The notes beneath the pieces are model-generated. The model was not told the origin of the DNA and ran no database searches. It saw only the letters and a program-made list of their open reading frames with translations. Source: Solwaraspora sp. WMMA2056 (GTDB lineage Bacteria; Actinomycetota; Actinomycetes; Mycobacteriales; Micromonosporaceae). From it: a stretch of DNA of 64,000 nucleotides. The stretch lies in assembly GCF_030345095.1 (NCBI RefSeq), contig NZ_CP128360.1, forward strand, positions 248,001 through 312,000, in the 5' to 3' direction. The number at the start of each line of letters is the position of its first letter. Positions within the stretch are counted from its first letter, which is position 1. Shown piece by piece: positions 1 through 7,175 of this stretch. A program made the translations under genes and the position numbers.

Positions 1-1202
1 TCCAGCACCCGGCTCGGCGAGCCACGCCGCTCGTACGATCCGGTTTTGCGCAGTCGAGGGCTGATCTCCAGCCGGGGTGCCTGGGCCCACGACGTCGATG
101 CCGGCACCGGTCGCTGCTCGACCGCGGCCAGGGTCTCGGTCGTCACGGTCAGGTGCCGCACCGGCGACAGGCCGAACGCGGTGTGCCACAGCCGGTGCGC
201 GGCCTCGTCGTCGGAGGCCTGCGCGAACCACAATGCGAGCGACCGGAAGTCGGCCGACCGGTCCGACCGGCCGGCCCGACGTTCGTTGATCGACGCCACC
301 GCGCCGAGCAGCTGCCGGATCGCGCCGATGGCGGCGGTACGCAGCAGCCGTGCCTGGGACTGCCGGCTGGCGTCGCCGCTGACGAACCAGTCCCGCAGCC
401 CGTCCCAGCGTTGCTGCCAGACCACCCGCGCCTGGTGCAGTGCCCGGTCGTCGGCGTCCTCGCCGGGTGCGGCGTCGACGGCCTCCCGGCGGGCCACTAT
501 CTCCAGCAGCGGGCGTACCCCGGTCGCCTCGATCCGGTGGGCCAGGTTGGCGATCTCCGCGCCCCGGTTGGCGAGATCGGCGATGAACCGTTCGAGGTAC
601 GCGATCAGCTGTTCCTTGTACGCGAGGAAGGCCGCCACGTCGGCGTCGGCGAAGTCGACGGCCCGCCGCAGCGACGCCATGAACGCCTGCGCGTTGTCGG
701 CCAGCCCGGTGAACCGGTCGACCAGGCTCAGCATCAGCAGGTGGGTCTTCGCCGGGTCGGGCGCGGACCCGGCGGCGGCCTCGGTGGCGATGCCCAGCAG
801 GGCGCGCAGCTGGTCGGCGATGTCGGACAGCGCCACCGACTGCAGGGCGCCGCGTCGGCCGATCGCCTCCTCGTACGTGGCGATGGCCTGCTCGGCGGCG
901 TGGCCGTGCGCGCTCAACTGGTAGAGGTAGCGGGCGCGGTGGAAGTCTTCCACGGTGGTGACCCGTCCGGTGTCCGGGTCGGCCCGCAGGTTGCCCCACT
1001 CGGCGAGCTGGGCCAGCGCCGCCGCGACGGCCTCCAGCGACACCCCGGGGCCGATCTCGGCCAGGACGTCCTCCGGCCGCAGATGCACGGTGAACCGACG
1101 TTTCGCGCGGATGAAGGCGTCCAGCACGTCCCGGTACAGGGTGACATTCTGCGCCTGCAGGTGCGCGAACGGCTGAGCGGCCGGTGCGGTACCGGTGGAC
1201 AT
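1..1202 (-). CDS. DUF2397/TIGR02677 protein, Wadjet type II JetA-like (partial)
   Basis: An open reading frame of about 400 codons starts at ATG 1202-1200 and runs off the left edge without a stop. The N-terminal half has the family pattern: RDVLDAFIRAKRRFTVHL near residue 20, then WGNLRADPDTGRVTTVEDFH, then DPAKTHLLML and AQAFMASLRRAVDF. This matches DUF2397 (TIGR02677), whose members are roughly 500 residues, so the C-terminal fifth is missing here. DUF2397 proteins sit in four-gene clusters with DUF2398, a large SMC-like ATPase and DUF2399, classified as type II Wadjet (JetABCD), a condensin-like system that restricts plasmids. The partners would lie to the left. Family call is firm; the defence role is inferred from family context. 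The start is plausible but has only a weak GGCGGG in front of it. Confidence 0.75.
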   Translation of the reverse strand, partial: MSTGTAPAAQPFAHLQAQNVTLYRDVLDAFIRAKRRFTVHLRPEDVLAEIGPGVSLEAVAAALAQLAEWGNLRADPDTGRVTTVEDFHRARYLYQLSAHGHAAEQAIATYEEAIGRRGALQSVALSDIADQLRALLGIATEAAAGSAPDPAKTHLLMLSLVDRFTGLADNAQAFMASLRRAVDFADADVAAFLAYKEQLIAYLERFIADLANRGAEIANLAHRIEATGVRPLLEIVARREAVDAAPGEDADDRALHQARVVWQQRWDGLRDWFVSGDASRQSQARLLRTAAIGAIRQLLGAVASINERRAGRSDRSADFRSLALWFAQASDDEAAHRLWHTAFGLSPVRHLTVTTETLAAVEQRPVPASTSWAQAPRLEISPRLRKTGSYERRGSPSRVL

Positions 1203-1329
1203 CCCGCCATCATCGCAGACCCGGATCGGACCACGACGCACACAGCGGGCTCGTGGTTGCCGCGCCGGATGCTGCAGCGCGGGACGCGCTCGCCGGCCCG
1301 GTGGTGGAGGTGAACCAGGTGACCAGCCC

Positions 1330-1517
1330 TTGACGAGGGCTGCCGGAGCATCCTGGCGCTGCCCGATCGCGGCCTTCGGCTACCGAGACACCTGCGGCAC
1401 CAGGTCAAGCAGCACGAACCGAACTGCCTCACCCCACGGCAGCGGGCCGACGGCTACCTGCTCACCTGCGTGGACCGGCCGATGTCGAAGGTCACCCTGA
1501 ACATCGCGGGCCTGTGA
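1330..1517 (+). pseudogene. Relic of a PNPOx/ferredoxin-reductase/2Fe-2S fusion protein
   Basis: Bases 1332-1400 are clearly similar to 8085-8160: both encode DEGCR.IL followed by PIAAFGYRDT, but here the two halves lie in different frames, with one base missing near 1363. From 1398 a third frame reads HQVKQHEPNCLTPRQRADGY, then LLTCVDRPMSKVTLNIAGL and a TGA at 1515-1517. This resembles the C-terminal 2Fe-2S ferredoxin tail of proteins that fuse a pyridoxamine-phosphate-oxidase-like domain to a flavin reductase. There is no start codon or room for the middle domains, so this is a collapsed copy. The family assignment is from pattern memory. Confidence 0.45.
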
Positions 1518-1542
1518 CCGGGCGACCCGACCGACCGGTCTG

Positions 1543-1905
1543 ATGTCGCTGGTCGACTGTGCGGTCAGCTACGACGCCCTCCATGCCGGGCACAGCACGG
1601 ACGGTCGGACGCAGGCCAACCCGATGGTCGAGTGCCCGACCGTACGGGACCGGCTGCCGGCCGTACCGGCGCAGGCAGCGGCCGAGGTCGACCAGAATCT
1701 GAGCCTCCGGCAGATCGCCGAGGCCAACGAACGGTTGTTGACCACAGCCGGCGAGGGCGGCCCGAACTTCGCCCAGAACGCGATCGTGGGGCCGCTGCGG
1801 GACAAGCGGCGGGCCGCCCTCGAACGGATCGAGATCGCGATCGGCCGGCACGCGGCGCGGCCGACCGGGCTGACCCGGCTGGCGTCCTGCACCTTGCTCG
1901 GGCCG
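1543..1905 (+). pseudogene. Unrecognised coding relic
   Basis: From 1681 to about 1905 the reading frame that opens at ATG 1543 shows the strong G/C third-position bias of real genes here. It encodes a helical segment (SLRQIAEANERLLTT, then LRDKRRAALERIEIAIGRH). The earlier and later parts of the frame lose that quality, and the frame continues antisense through the SDR gene to 2394, where it cannot be real. I do not recognise the family. It may be a decayed gene joined to the relic just upstream. Bases 1906-2106 show nothing else I can support. Confidence 0.3.
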
Positions 1906-2106
1906 GGCAGCGGCGACAACAGCGGATCCGGTGACAACGGCACTGATGGGGGCGACCAACGGTGGGCCGGCGACGGAGCCGACGGCCCGGACGCTGAACT
2001 GTCGGCGCTGCCCGTCCCCGCCGCCCGCCGCGCCGGTCCCCCTCTGGTGACCGGGCTGGTCCAGCCCGGTCACCAGCAAGGCGGAGTCACCGACAGGGCC
2101 GGGAGA

Positions 2107-2895
2107 TCACCAGGGGATGCTGCCGTCGTCGTTGACGAACGTGCCGGTCGGGCCGCCGTCGGGCAGGGTGGCCAGCCGGATCGGGGTGGCAGCGGCCTCC
2201 TGGACCGGACGCCCGACACCGCCGGTGAAGTCGGTGGCGACCAGCCCCGGACAGGCCGTGTTGATCAGGATGTCGGTGCCGGCGAGTTGCCGCACGTAGT
2301 GCACGGTGACCGCGTTGAGGTACGTCTTCGTCGGCGAGTAGGCCGCCATGATCGGGCCGACGTTGACCTCCGGGTCCGACTGCCAGGTCAGTGAGCCGAC
2401 GCTGCTGGAGATGTTGACGATGCGCGGCGACGGCGACCGGCGCAGCAGCGGCAGCATCGCGTTGGTCACGCGGATCACGCCGTACACGTTGGTGTCGACG
2501 ACCTGGCGGACCGCGTCGAGGTCGAGCGTGGTCGGGTCCTGCTCCCACCCCGGCCCGGTCTCGCCGGCGATGCCGGCGTTGTTGACCAGGACGTCAAGTC
2601 CTCCAGCGGTGCGTTCGATCAGCTGCGCGGCCTCGGTGACGCTGCGGTCGTCGGTGACGTCCAGCGGTACGGCGAACGCGTCGACGCCGGCGGCGTACAG
2701 CGTCTTGACGGCCGCTTCGCCGCGGGCGGCGTCGCGCGCTCCCACCGCCACCCGGTAGCCCTTCGCGCCGAGCCCGGCGGCGATCTCGTAGCCGAGTCCC
2801 TTGTTCGCGCCGGTGACCAGCGCGGTCTTCGTTCCGGTCGTGGCCTTCGTTCCGGTCGTGGCCTTCGTTTCGGTCGTGGCCTTCGTTTCGGTCAT
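2107..2895 (-). CDS. SDR family NAD(P)-dependent oxidoreductase
   Basis: A classical short-chain dehydrogenase of 262 residues. The Rossmann glycine motif TGANKGLG lies near residue 30, NNAG near 110, the catalytic serine in NISSSVGS and the YxxxK pair in YSPTK. The C-terminal SIPW end is usual for the family. ATG 2895 is chosen because an earlier in-frame start (2955) would overlap the operator. The first 22 residues are a Thr/Lys repeat (TETKAT units) encoded by an 18-bp tandem repeat and precede the fold, so they are likely disordered. It is transcribed divergently from a LysR regulator 94 bp away, its probable controller. Substrate unknown. Confidence 0.88.
   Translation of the reverse strand: MTETKATTETKATTGTKATTGTKTALVTGANKGLGYEIAAGLGAKGYRVAVGARDAARGEAAVKTLYAAGVDAFAVPLDVTDDRSVTEAAQLIERTAGGLDVLVNNAGIAGETGPGWEQDPTTLDLDAVRQVVDTNVYGVIRVTNAMLPLLRRSPSPRIVNISSSVGSLTWQSDPEVNVGPIMAAYSPTKTYLNAVTVHYVRQLAGTDILINTACPGLVATDFTGGVGRPVQEAAATPIRLATLPDGGPTGTFVNDDGSIPW
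2825..2893. repeat. 18-bp tandem repeat at the 5' end of the SDR gene
   Basis: Three full units of GTGGCCTTCGTT(C/T)CGGTC occupy 2840-2857, 2858-2875 and 2876-2893, and a 15-base partial unit lies at 2825-2839. Units differ by a single C/T. They encode the Thr-Lys-rich N-terminus and end exactly at the start codon, so copy-number change would lengthen or shorten the protein without shifting frame. Confidence 0.9.
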
Positions 2896-2953
2896 GACGC
2901 CGATGGTGGCGCGGCGGTAGCCGCCGTCGTTACACCAGTTGAGTTCCGCTGTC

Positions 2954-2968
2954 ATACCCGGCGGGTAT
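2954..2968. promoter_or_regulatory. LysR-type operator (T-N11-A)
   Basis: ATACCCGGCGGGTAT is a perfect 6-bp inverted repeat around GGC, and it fits the LysR consensus T-N11-A. It lies midway between the divergent starts at 2895 and 2990, where an autoregulating LysR protein would bind. Confidence 0.6.
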
Positions 2969-2989
2969 CACCGACGTATCGTTGTCGGC

Positions 2990-3838
2990 GTGGAGACGCT
3001 GGAGACCCGTGAGCTGCGGTACTTCGTCACGGTCGCCGAGGAGCTGCACTTCAGCCGGGCGGCCGAACGGCTCGGCATCGCCCAGCCGCCGCTGTCCCGG
3101 GCGATCGCCCGGCTCGAACGCCGCCTCGGCGTCACCCTGCTCGACCGCGACCGCCGAAGAGTGGCACTCACCGACGCAGGTCAGGTGCTGCTCGACGAGG
3201 CCCGCGTCATCCTGGCCGCCACCGCGGCGGCGGCCCGGCGTACCCGCCGCGCCGCCGCCGGCGCGAACCGGCTGACCCTGGTCACCAAGGCCGGCGCGGG
3301 CCACGAACTGCTGCAGAAGCTGCTCGACGCGCACGCCGTCGAGCCGGACGCGGCCGAGATCGACGTGCTGCTGTGCGGCATGGGCGACCAGGCGCGGATG
3401 CTGCGCGACGGCCGCGCCGACGCCGCCCTGATGCAGCGGCCGTTCGACTCGCTCACCGGCTTCGACACTGAGGATCTGCTGACCGAGCAGCAGGTCGCGA
3501 TCCTCCCGGCCGGGCATCCGCTCGCCACCCGTACGTCGCTGACCATGGCCGACGTCAGCGATGTGCCGGGTCTGCCGCTTGCCCGCTGGCCGCGCCCCGA
3601 CGGCACGTACGAACCGGGGCCGGGGCCGGAGATCCACGACCAGTCGCAGCTGGCTCAGCTGATCGCCCTCGGGCACACGATGGCGGTGCTGTGTGCCTCG
3701 TCCCGGTCGTGGTTGTGGAGCGCGCACACCGCCGTACCACTGACCGACGCACCGCATGTCACCACCGTGCTGGCCTGGTTGCCGGACAACCGTTCCCGGG
3801 CCGTCGCCGGCCTCGTCCGGACCGCCACCCGGCGCTGA
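2990..3838 (+). CDS. LysR family transcriptional regulator
   Basis: A 282-residue LysR regulator. The N-terminal winged helix-turn-helix is clear: ELRYFVTVAEELHFSRAAER, then AQPPLSRAIARLERRLG and LLDRDRR. A substrate-binding domain follows from about residue 90. GTG 2990 is chosen because LETRELRYF follows at the usual distance; an upstream ATG (2939) would read through the operator. It is divergent from the SDR gene. The effector is unknown. The protein is slightly shorter than the usual 290-310 residues. Confidence 0.9.
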   Translation: METLETRELRYFVTVAEELHFSRAAERLGIAQPPLSRAIARLERRLGVTLLDRDRRRVALTDAGQVLLDEARVILAATAAAARRTRRAAAGANRLTLVTKAGAGHELLQKLLDAHAVEPDAAEIDVLLCGMGDQARMLRDGRADAALMQRPFDSLTGFDTEDLLTEQQVAILPAGHPLATRTSLTMADVSDVPGLPLARWPRPDGTYEPGPGPEIHDQSQLAQLIALGHTMAVLCASSRSWLWSAHTAVPLTDAPHVTTVLAWLPDNRSRAVAGLVRTATRR

Positions 3839-3884
3839 CCGGTGGCGGGTCGGCCTCGCTGCCGGCACCGCCGGCCGGCGGTGC

Positions 3885-4646
3885 TCAGCCGTAGCTGACG
3901 AGGACCGTGCAGAGCGCGGCGGCGTTCCACAGCGCGTGGGCCGCCATGGGTGCCGTCAGCCGGCGGGTGGCCAGGAACAGCCCGGTGTAGACCAGGCCGG
4001 CGACGGTGATGGACAGCGCGTCCAGCGCGCTCGCCGGCAGGTGCAGCACGCCGAACAGGACCACCGAGACGACCGCCGCCACCCACAGCGTCACCTGAGG
4101 GCGGGCGGACCGTTGCGGAATCGCCCCGAGCAGGAACCCACGAAAGTACAGCTCCTCGGCGACGCCGCCGCCGACGATCCCGAGGAAGAGGGTGGCGGCC
4201 AACGCGGCCGGTCCGGCGGCGGACATTCGCAGGATCTCCTGGATCTCCGGGTTGGCTTCGCCGCCGGCCGCCGGCATCAACACCCCGAACTCCAACAGCA
4301 GGCGGGGTGGGACGGTGGCGACCGCGATCAGCATGTCCCGCCGCCAGTGCCGCGATGTCAGGCCGAGACTCCGGCGGGTCAGCCCGTGACGGCGTACCCA
4401 CCAGGCGACGAGAGCGGCGGCCGACACCAGTTCGGCGGCGGCGACCGCGACGAGCACCGCTGGCACCCCGTCCGCCGCGAGCACACCCATGGCCAGCGGT
4501 GGTCCGACGAAGCAGATGATCGCGCCGACGAGGAACACCCCGGCGGTACGGACGGGAACGGGGATGGTCACGGGCTGGTCCAGCCTTCCGGTCTGCGGCT
4601 CGGGTCGTTTCGACACACCGGCGGCGGGTGTGCCACCGGTGTGCAT
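3885..4646 (-). CDS. CPBP family intramembrane glutamic endopeptidase
   Basis: A 253-residue membrane protein with several hydrophobic segments and the three CPBP (CAAX protease/Abi) motifs: EELYFRG (EExxxR) near residue 165, FGVLHLP (FxxxH) near 205, and a final HxxxN in AAHALWNAA. The catalytic glutamates and histidines are present, so it should be an active membrane protease. ATG 4646 lies inside one of two palindromic operators shared with the divergent DUF2975 operon. Substrates are unknown; relatives act in protein processing or bacteriocin immunity. Confidence 0.85.
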   Translation of the reverse strand: MHTGGTPAAGVSKRPEPQTGRLDQPVTIPVPVRTAGVFLVGAIICFVGPPLAMGVLAADGVPAVLVAVAAAELVSAAALVAWWVRRHGLTRRSLGLTSRHWRRDMLIAVATVPPRLLLEFGVLMPAAGGEANPEIQEILRMSAAGPAALAATLFLGIVGGGVAEELYFRGFLLGAIPQRSARPQVTLWVAAVVSVVLFGVLHLPASALDALSITVAGLVYTGLFLATRRLTAPMAAHALWNAAALCTVLVSYG

Positions 4647-4691
4647 ATCGAATTTCGATATACTAGACGGGCACCATATCGAATGTCGATA
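4645..4691. promoter_or_regulatory. Twin operators TATCGA-N3-TCGATA with promoter
   Basis: Two copies of TATCGA-N3-TCGATA lie at 4646-4660 and 4677-4691, centres 31 bp apart (about three helical turns); the first extends to an 8-bp-arm palindrome at 4645-4661. Between them TATACT (4659-4664) is a good -10 for the DUF2975 gene. One site covers the CPBP start codon. The HTH protein encoded at 5339 is the obvious candidate to bind here. Confidence 0.6.
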
Positions 4692-4703
4692 GGGAGGTCG
4701 GCC

Positions 4704-5339
4704 GTGCGGCACGACATCGAACAGGGGACCCGTCCCCGAACCGGTCCAGCGGGGCAGCGGGCCTTCGAGGCGGTCACGGCAGGGGCCGTGGCGCTCGGCA
4801 CCCTGCTGGCCGTCGGCTCGGCGATCGGCGTACTGGTCGCCGACAACCTGGTCGTACCCGTGACGGTGGACCCGACCACGGATCTCGGGCCGCTGGCCAC
4901 CGCCGGCCGCTTCGCGCTCGCGCCCCAGGGCGCCGCCGTCCTGACCGTGACCGAGCCGACCGCTGCCGACCGACTCTGGATCTTCGGGCCGGCTTTGCTG
5001 CTCGCGGCGGTCATCGCGACGTCCGGCGGACTGCTGTGGCGGGTGGTGCGGTCGCTGCGGAGCGCCGACCCGTTCCACCCGCGCAACGCCCGTCGGGTGG
5101 GCGCGGCGGCCGCCGTGCTCCTGCTCGGCGGATCACTGGCCGCCGCGCTGCAGGCCGCCGGTCACCTCGCACTCGTCAGCGCCGCCCGGCACGCCTGGCA
5201 GCCGGACCAGGCCTTCACACTGCAGGCCGTCATCGACCCACCGGCGGCCGTCCTGCTGTTCGGGCTCGGCCTCGGCGCGGCGGCCGAGTTCCTGCGCCGG
5301 GGCGCGGCGATGCGCGCCGACCTCGACGGACTGGTCTGA
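4704..5339 (+). CDS. DUF2975 family membrane protein
   Basis: A 211-residue protein with about four membrane segments: near residues 25-47, 95-115, 130-150 and 180-200. The cytoplasmic loop holds SADPFHPRNARR, the DUF2975 signature between the second and third helices. GTG 4704 is preceded by GGGAGG at 4692-4697. The stop overlaps the start of the next gene (TGATG), so the two are translated together. DUF2975 proteins are typically paired with a small XRE-type regulator, as here; the biochemical role is unknown. Confidence 0.82.
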   Translation: MRHDIEQGTRPRTGPAGQRAFEAVTAGAVALGTLLAVGSAIGVLVADNLVVPVTVDPTTDLGPLATAGRFALAPQGAAVLTVTEPTAADRLWIFGPALLLAAVIATSGGLLWRVVRSLRSADPFHPRNARRVGAAAAVLLLGGSLAAALQAAGHLALVSAARHAWQPDQAFTLQAVIDPPAAVLLFGLGLGAAAEFLRRGAAMRADLDGLV

Positions 5340-5614
5340 TGGCCCCGACCGACAGCGAGCAGCCCGCCGGACACCGGGTGGTCTGCCACCTCGACCGGCT
5401 GCTCGCCGACCGCCGGATGACCCTCGCCGAACTCGCCGAACGGGCCGGAGTCACCGTCGTGAACCTGTCGGTGTTGAAGAACGACCGGGCCAGAGCGGTC
5501 CGGTTCTCCACCCTCACTGCCATCTGCGACGTGCTCCGCTGCCAGCCAGGTGACCTGTTCAGCGTGGCCCCCGCCGGGCCGACGGAAGCGCCCGACCCAC
5601 CCGCTCACCCTTAG
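5339..5614 (+). CDS. Small XRE-family helix-turn-helix regulator (YozG-like)
   Basis: A 91-residue protein made almost entirely of one Cro/C1-type HTH: MTLAELAERAGVTVVNLSVL, then RFSTLTAICDVLRCQPGDLF. Partners of DUF2975 proteins have this form. ATG 5339 overlaps the DUF2975 stop codon. It probably binds the twin operators at 4645-4691 and regulates its own operon and possibly the divergent protease. Confidence 0.85.
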   Translation: MAPTDSEQPAGHRVVCHLDRLLADRRMTLAELAERAGVTVVNLSVLKNDRARAVRFSTLTAICDVLRCQPGDLFSVAPAGPTEAPDPPAHP

Positions 5615-5661
5615 GTCCCCTCGACAAGGTCAGGTCCGACACCCACCTGACCCGTTCGGCG

Positions 5662-5690
5662 TTCATGTTTACACAAAATTGTGATACATT
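5662..5690 (+). promoter_or_regulatory. Leaderless promoter and operator of the toxin–antitoxin pair
   Basis: TACATT (5685-5690) fits the actinobacterial -10 TANNNT and ends six bases before ATG 5697. TTCATG (5662-5667) is a weak -35 at 17 bp. No Shine-Dalgarno is present, so the mRNA is probably leaderless. The inverted repeat CACAA-AA-TTGTG (5672-5683) lies in the spacer, where antitoxin autorepression would occur. Confidence 0.5.
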
Positions 5691-5696
5691 TCGGTC

Positions 5697-5993
5697 ATGA
5701 CGACTCCCGGTGAGCACTCGGTCGGCCTTCGGGAGCTGCGCCACAACACCAGCGAGGTGCTGGCGCGGGTGCGACACGGCGAAACGATCGATGTGACAGA
5801 GTACGGAAAACTGGTGGCGCGGATCGTGCCAGTTGGCGAGCGCGAGCCGACGCCGGTGCTGGACCGCTTGGTCGAGGCAGGCCGGGCACGTCTGGCGGTA
5901 CGGCCGGGATTCCGCCCCCGGATGCGGGCCGGGGACGGCACCGACCGACTCGCGGACACCCTCGGGGCGCTACGCGACGAGGAACCTTGGTGA
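5697..5993 (+). CDS. Type II antitoxin, Phd/YefM family
   Basis: A 98-residue antitoxin. The N-terminal Phd/YefM DNA-binding fold is seen in VGLRELRHNTSEVLARVRHG, then IDVTEYGKLVARIVP. The C-terminal part (RLADTLGALRDEEPW) is the flexible tail expected to wrap the toxin. Its stop overlaps the toxin start by four bases (GTGA). It neutralises the PIN toxin and likely represses the operon through the 5672-5683 inverted repeat. Confidence 0.9.
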   Translation: MTTPGEHSVGLRELRHNTSEVLARVRHGETIDVTEYGKLVARIVPVGEREPTPVLDRLVEAGRARLAVRPGFRPRMRAGDGTDRLADTLGALRDEEPW

Positions 5994-6391
5994 GTCTCTA
6001 CTACATCGACACATCCGCCGCGCTCAAGCTGCTGGCAGAGGAGAGCCACTCTCGCGCGTTTGCCGCTTTCTACGACGACAACCCGGGCGCGGCGTGGGTC
6101 AGTTCGACGTTGCTGCGGATCGAGGTGATCCGCGCCGTCGGCCGGGTCATGCCGGCAGCCCTGCCGGATGCGAGGGCACTCCTACTGGCCTTCGACTACG
6201 TGAACATCGACGACGAGGTCGTGGACGCGGCGATGGACGAACCAGACCGGATGCTGCGGTCACTGGACGCGATTCACCTGGCCACCGCGCGCGTGCTCGG
6301 GACGGATCTGGACGGCCTTGCCACCTATGACGACCGACTGGCGGCTGCGGCGAAGGACGCGGGAATCCCGGTCGTCGACCCGCGAGACTGA
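5990..6391 (+). CDS. Type II toxin, PIN domain ribonuclease (VapC-like)
   Basis: A 133-residue PIN-domain protein. The acidic metal-binding residues are in place: D in YIDTSAALKL at residue 8, E in LRIEVIRAV near 44, D in SLDAIHLATA near 92, and the aspartates of ATYDDRL near 112. VapC-type toxins cleave structured RNA such as tRNA. GTG 5990 overlaps the antitoxin stop; TTG 5987 is a less likely start. Confidence 0.9.
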   Translation: MSLYYIDTSAALKLLAEESHSRAFAAFYDDNPGAAWVSSTLLRIEVIRAVGRVMPAALPDARALLLAFDYVNIDDEVVDAAMDEPDRMLRSLDAIHLATARVLGTDLDGLATYDDRLAAAAKDAGIPVVDPRD

Positions 6392-6401
6392 CCAATCACG
6401 A

Positions 6402-7028
6402 TCACCTGTCCCGGTCGCCGCGTAGGTACCGGGTCACCATGTCGACCAGTTCGTTCTCCAGCGTCTCGACCGGGATGCCCCGTGGATCGGCCATCAGCTT
6501 GTGCGTGTTCACCTCCACGGTGAAGAGGATCAGCTCGGCCGCGGTGCCGACGTCGCGGACGTCGACGTCCGGATGCCGGGTGAGCAGGTCCCGCAGCTGA
6601 CCGACCCGGATCTCGCCGTGCCGGTTGACCGTGTCGAGCAGTTCCGGCGAGAACGGCGCCTCCTCGATCATTATGCGGAGCAGCTGCGGGTCGTCGCGGT
6701 GGTTGTCGATGGCGTCACGGACGATCGCCCGGACCATCGCCTTGAGGCTGCCGGCGGACATGTCGAGCTGATCGGCCTGCTGCCAGGCGCCCCGATCGAT
6801 GTGACGGACCAGCAGCTCGGCGAGGATGGCGTCCTTGTTCGGGAAGTACTGGTACAGCGAGCCGATGGAGATGCGGGCGCGCTCGGCGATGCGGTTGGTG
6901 GTCCCGGCGGCGTAGCCGTACTCGGTGAAAACGTGAGCAGCGGCGGTGAGGACGCGCTCCCGGGTCAGCTCGGCCCGCACCTGACGGGGCCTGCGACGTG
7001 GCGCAAGACGATCGTCGCCCGACGGCAT
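6402..7028 (-). CDS. TetR/AcrR family regulator
   Basis: A 208-residue TetR regulator. The HTH is clear: ERVLTAAAHVFTEYGYAAGT, TNRIAERARISIGSLYQYFP, NKDAILAELL. ATG 7028 is chosen because AGGAGGG lies six to seven bases upstream (7035-7041); the TTG at 7052 has no such support. It is divergent from the siderophore-interacting-type flavoprotein and probably represses it through the palindrome at 7071-7086. Confidence 0.9.
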   Translation of the reverse strand: MPSGDDRLAPRRRPRQVRAELTRERVLTAAAHVFTEYGYAAGTTNRIAERARISIGSLYQYFPNKDAILAELLVRHIDRGAWQQADQLDMSAGSLKAMVRAIVRDAIDNHRDDPQLLRIMIEEAPFSPELLDTVNRHGEIRVGQLRDLLTRHPDVDVRDVGTAAELILFTVEVNTHKLMADPRGIPVETLENELVDMVTRYLRGDRDR

Positions 7029-7070
7029 CCGGGCCCTCCTCGACGGCAGCAAAAGCGAGTAGCCAAAAAG

Positions 7071-7086
7071 CTGAGCTATTACTCAG
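7071..7086. promoter_or_regulatory. TetR operator candidate
   Basis: CTGAG-CTATTA-CTCAG is a perfect 5-bp inverted repeat in the AT-rich gap between the TetR gene and the flavoprotein gene. TATAAC follows at 7089-7094 and could be a -10 on the plus strand. Confidence 0.45.
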
Positions 7087-7175
7087 AATATAACGGTGAG
7101 CTGCGAAAACAAGGGCGACCTTCGGCCTGGTGGTGGATCGTGATTCCCAGGGTGCAACTGCCCGGGTCACGGACG

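Noticed and set aside
153-1313. Long plus-strand open frame opposite the DUF2397 gene
   Set aside because: GC-rich shadow of the true minus-strand gene; composition is Gly/Arg/Val-rich without recognisable motifs.
2939-2989. Upstream ATG as the LysR start
   Set aside because: The extra 17 residues would be encoded by the operator dyad and do not belong to the family N-terminus.
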